DNA of 8,239 bases, from contig UQVG01000081.1 in the NCBI GenBank assembly GCA_900544435.1, forward strand, positions 1 to 8,239, written 5' to 3'. Within the stretch, counting starts at the first letter, position 1. The number at the start of each line of letters is the position of its first letter. Source of the DNA: an uncultured Erysipelotrichaceae bacterium (GTDB lineage Bacteria; Bacillota_I; Bacilli_A; Erysipelotrichales; Coprobacillaceae). A model generated the notes under the pieces. The model ran no database searches, had not been told where the DNA came from, and worked only from the letters and a program-made list of their open reading frames with translations. Both the position numbers and the translations under genes were made by a program. Shown here one piece after another: positions 7,083 through 8,239 of this stretch.

Positions 7083-7799
7083 ATGAAAATAAAAGTATCT
7101 ATTCAAATTATTTTCAAAATAATGATCATTGTTTTAATGATTATCTATTTACCTTCTTATAGTCATCAAAATGTGAAAGTTTTTAAAGCAATTTCAACAA
7201 CGGAAGCTTTGCAGACAAGCGTACCAGTTACCTCAAGTAAAAAAATTCATCTTTATAATACACATCAAGGAGAAGAATATGTTGGATATAATGTAAAAGA
7301 GGGAGCAAGTTATTTAAAGGATTGTTTAACAAAAGAAGGTTATTTTTGTGATGTTGAACAAAATGATTTTGAAAATTATAAAAATATACATCGCATTGCA
7401 TATAATCAATCTTATGTTGTTTCAAAGATGTATTTAGAAAATTCTTTAAGAGAAAATGGTCAATATGATTTAGTTATTGATTTTCATCGAGATAGTCTCA
7501 ATAAAAAATATTCAACGCTTGTTTATAATCAAAAAAGTTATGCCAAGATTTTATTTGTGGTAGGAAAAAGTAGTGGAAAATTTGATATGGTCAATCAATT
7601 ATCTACAGAACTTTCTAATAGAGCAAATGAAAAAGTGCCTGGTTTATCTAAAGGAATTATGGTAAAAAGAAATCACTATAATCAAGGAATTTGTGATCAT
7701 ACAGTTTTAATTGAATTTGGAGGACAAAGTAATACGAAAGAAGAAGTCCAAAATACAATCGAAGTGATGTCTCAAGTAATCAAGGAGTATTTACAATGA
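7083..7799 (+). CDS. spoIIP: Stage II sporulation protein P (engulfment peptidoglycan hydrolase)
   Basis: SpoIIP is the amidase and endopeptidase of the SpoIID-SpoIIM-SpoIIP complex, which thins septal peptidoglycan so that the mother cell can engulf the forespore. The 238-residue protein has an N-terminal membrane anchor (about 8-24) facing outward, a short linker, and the SpoIIP domain from about residue 54. Likely zinc or catalytic residues are H61 (LYNTHQGEEY), E64 or E65, H135 (DLVIDFHRDS) and E211 (VLIEFGGQSN); the C-terminal IEFGGQSNTKEEVQNTI is characteristic. It is much shorter than the roughly 400-residue B. subtilis protein, mostly through a reduced linker. AAGGAG (7070-7075) lies 7 nt before the ATG. 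It follows gpr, as in Bacillus. Its stop overlaps the next start (ATGA). No convincing mother-cell promoter was seen in the 39-nt gap. Confidence 0.93.
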   Translation: MKIKVSIQIIFKIMIIVLMIIYLPSYSHQNVKVFKAISTTEALQTSVPVTSSKKIHLYNTHQGEEYVGYNVKEGASYLKDCLTKEGYFCDVEQNDFENYKNIHRIAYNQSYVVSKMYLENSLRENGQYDLVIDFHRDSLNKKYSTLVYNQKSYAKILFVVGKSSGKFDMVNQLSTELSNRANEKVPGLSKGIMVKRNHYNQGICDHTVLIEFGGQSNTKEEVQNTIEVMSQVIKEYLQ

Positions 7800-7942
7800 A
7801 AGAACTTTTAATTGATTTTACAATGGTCGGTTTATTATTGTTTTGTATGAATGGTTTATTGAAATTCTTCATACATTTTACTTGCCTGAATGCCTTCGTT
7901 ATTTTGATATTTACTTTTATACATTTTGGAGCAATCTCCTAA
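7796..7942 (+). CDS. Truncated membrane-protein start coupled to spoIIP
   Basis: This frame opens with an ATG overlapping the spoIIP stop codon (ATGA at 7796-7799), the hallmark of translational coupling, and AAGGAG lies upstream (7781-7786). It reads MKELLIDFTMVGLLLFCMNG, then continues for 28 residues to a TAA at 7940. The first 20 or so residues look like the first transmembrane helix of a membrane protein, and the base composition there matches the host. From about 7856 the same bases are the 3' end of dcd on the other strand, so the rest of this frame is probably fortuitous. I read it as an authentic gene start cut off at the junction near 7855. The start is loosely like that of some ion or amino-acid symporters, but the fragment is too short to identify. 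In Bacillus the gene after spoIIP is lepA; this is not LepA. Confidence 0.45.
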   Translation: MKELLIDFTMVGLLLFCMNGLLKFFIHFTCLNAFVILIFTFIHFGAIS

Positions 7943-8239
7943 AATCGTATGATAAAATATTTGACATATTTCGACGTTCGGATATATCCGTACCGGTTGA
8001 ATACAAGATATTTCCAGAGTCCAATAACCCGAAAAACCCACATCTCCGAAACCGGCGGTGACATGTATATATATTCCCAGACGTCCGATCGACGATCTGC
8101 CTTCGAGCATCGGGACATGATTCAGGGTTTTGGTATATTCGACGGTTCTGCCGAGATACACGATTCCGGGCTCGAGCACCAGGCCCTCGGGAGGAATCGA
8201 GATGGTCTTGGTCTCATTTTTAACTTTCATGTCCAATAC
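7856..8239 (-). CDS. dcd: dCTP deaminase, C-terminal two thirds (5' end beyond the window)
   Basis: Dcd deaminates dCTP to dUTP, which Dut then hydrolyses to dUMP for thymidylate synthesis. About 127 codons are present; the frame is open to the window edge, where it reads VLDMKVKN, so the TTG and ATG there are internal. Family features are YLGRTVEYT, the nucleotide-binding EGRSSIGRLG (E. coli R115 region), HVTAGFGDVGFSG, the catalytic glutamate in YWTLEI (E. coli E138), and a C-terminal KYQNNEGIQAS matching KYRNQQGAVAS of E. coli. The TAGFGDVGF and IRIYP-like wording is closest to Bacteroidales Dcd as I remember it. The protein ends EEFQ with TAA at 7858-7856; this may be its natural end or one made at the junction. 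The gene is much richer in GC than everything to its left (about 53% over 8041-8220) and uses ATA, CTC, CCG and TCG codons freely. Confidence 0.9.
   Translation of the reverse strand, partial: VLDMKVKNETKTISIPPEGLVLEPGIVYLGRTVEYTKTLNHVPMLEGRSSIGRLGIYIHVTAGFGDVGFSGYWTLEISCIQPVRIYPNVEICQIFYHTILGDCSKMYKSKYQNNEGIQASKMYEEFQ

Noticed and set aside
7843..8061. A plus-strand 72-residue frame across the junction
   Set aside because: It is antisense to dcd, straddles the compositional break and has no credible ribosome binding site.
1..8239. CRISPR arrays, tRNA or rRNA genes, insertion sequences, phage or defence genes
   Set aside because: I looked on both strands for regularly spaced repeats, cloverleaf-like or rRNA-like segments, terminal inverted repeats with transposase frames, and toxin or nuclease pairs, and found none that could be supported.

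Overview
The window comes from a low-GC, Gram-positive, endospore-forming bacterium. The chromosome-like part (1 to about 7855) is very AT-rich, has strong GGAGG-type ribosome binding sites, Bacillus-like promoters and hairpin-plus-T terminators, and carries the sporulation genes gpr and spoIIP. The short forms of Gpr (317 aa) and SpoIIP (238 aa), together with the AT-rich codon use, fit a gut Erysipelotrichia / Coprobacillaceae-type Firmicute better than Bacillus. That assignment is inference; no taxonomic marker in the window is decisive.

Layout. Positions 1-118 hold the 5' end of a DUF1848-family gene on the minus strand. It is divergent from a two-gene plus-strand operon: a CshB-like DEAD-box RNA helicase (239-1618) and endonuclease IV (nfo, 1605-2465), overlapping by 14 nt and ended by a clear terminator. 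Convergent to it is a minus-strand block: rpsT (ribosomal protein S20) with its own promoter and terminator, then pepF (M3 oligoendopeptidase F) and ispG (MEP-pathway isoprenoid synthesis) as an operon, then a small gene (2441-2695) that may be YqfT-like. The nfo terminator lies inside the coding sequence of that small gene. Divergent from rpsT is a plus-strand sporulation pair, gpr (spore protease) then spoIIP (engulfment hydrolase), followed by an ATGA-overlapping start of a membrane protein.

The gene set is mostly conserved housekeeping. As I recall the Bacillus subtilis map, cshB, nfo, yqfT and ispG are near neighbours there, as are rpsT, gpr and spoIIP. This window therefore looks like a rearranged, compacted version of two conserved neighbourhoods. 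DNA repair (nfo), RNA remodelling (helicase), ribosome assembly (S20), isoprenoid synthesis and peptide turnover are served by vegetative genes. gpr has a good candidate forespore (sigma-F/G) promoter.

The striking anomaly is the right end. After about 7855 the membrane-protein frame loses its character and the sequence becomes a minus-strand dCTP deaminase gene (dcd). Its composition rises to about 53% GC over 8041-8220, and its protein resembles Bacteroidales-type Dcd. Either the contig is chimeric or dcd was acquired. I found no CRISPR array, tRNA, rRNA, insertion sequence or clearly new multi-gene system here.
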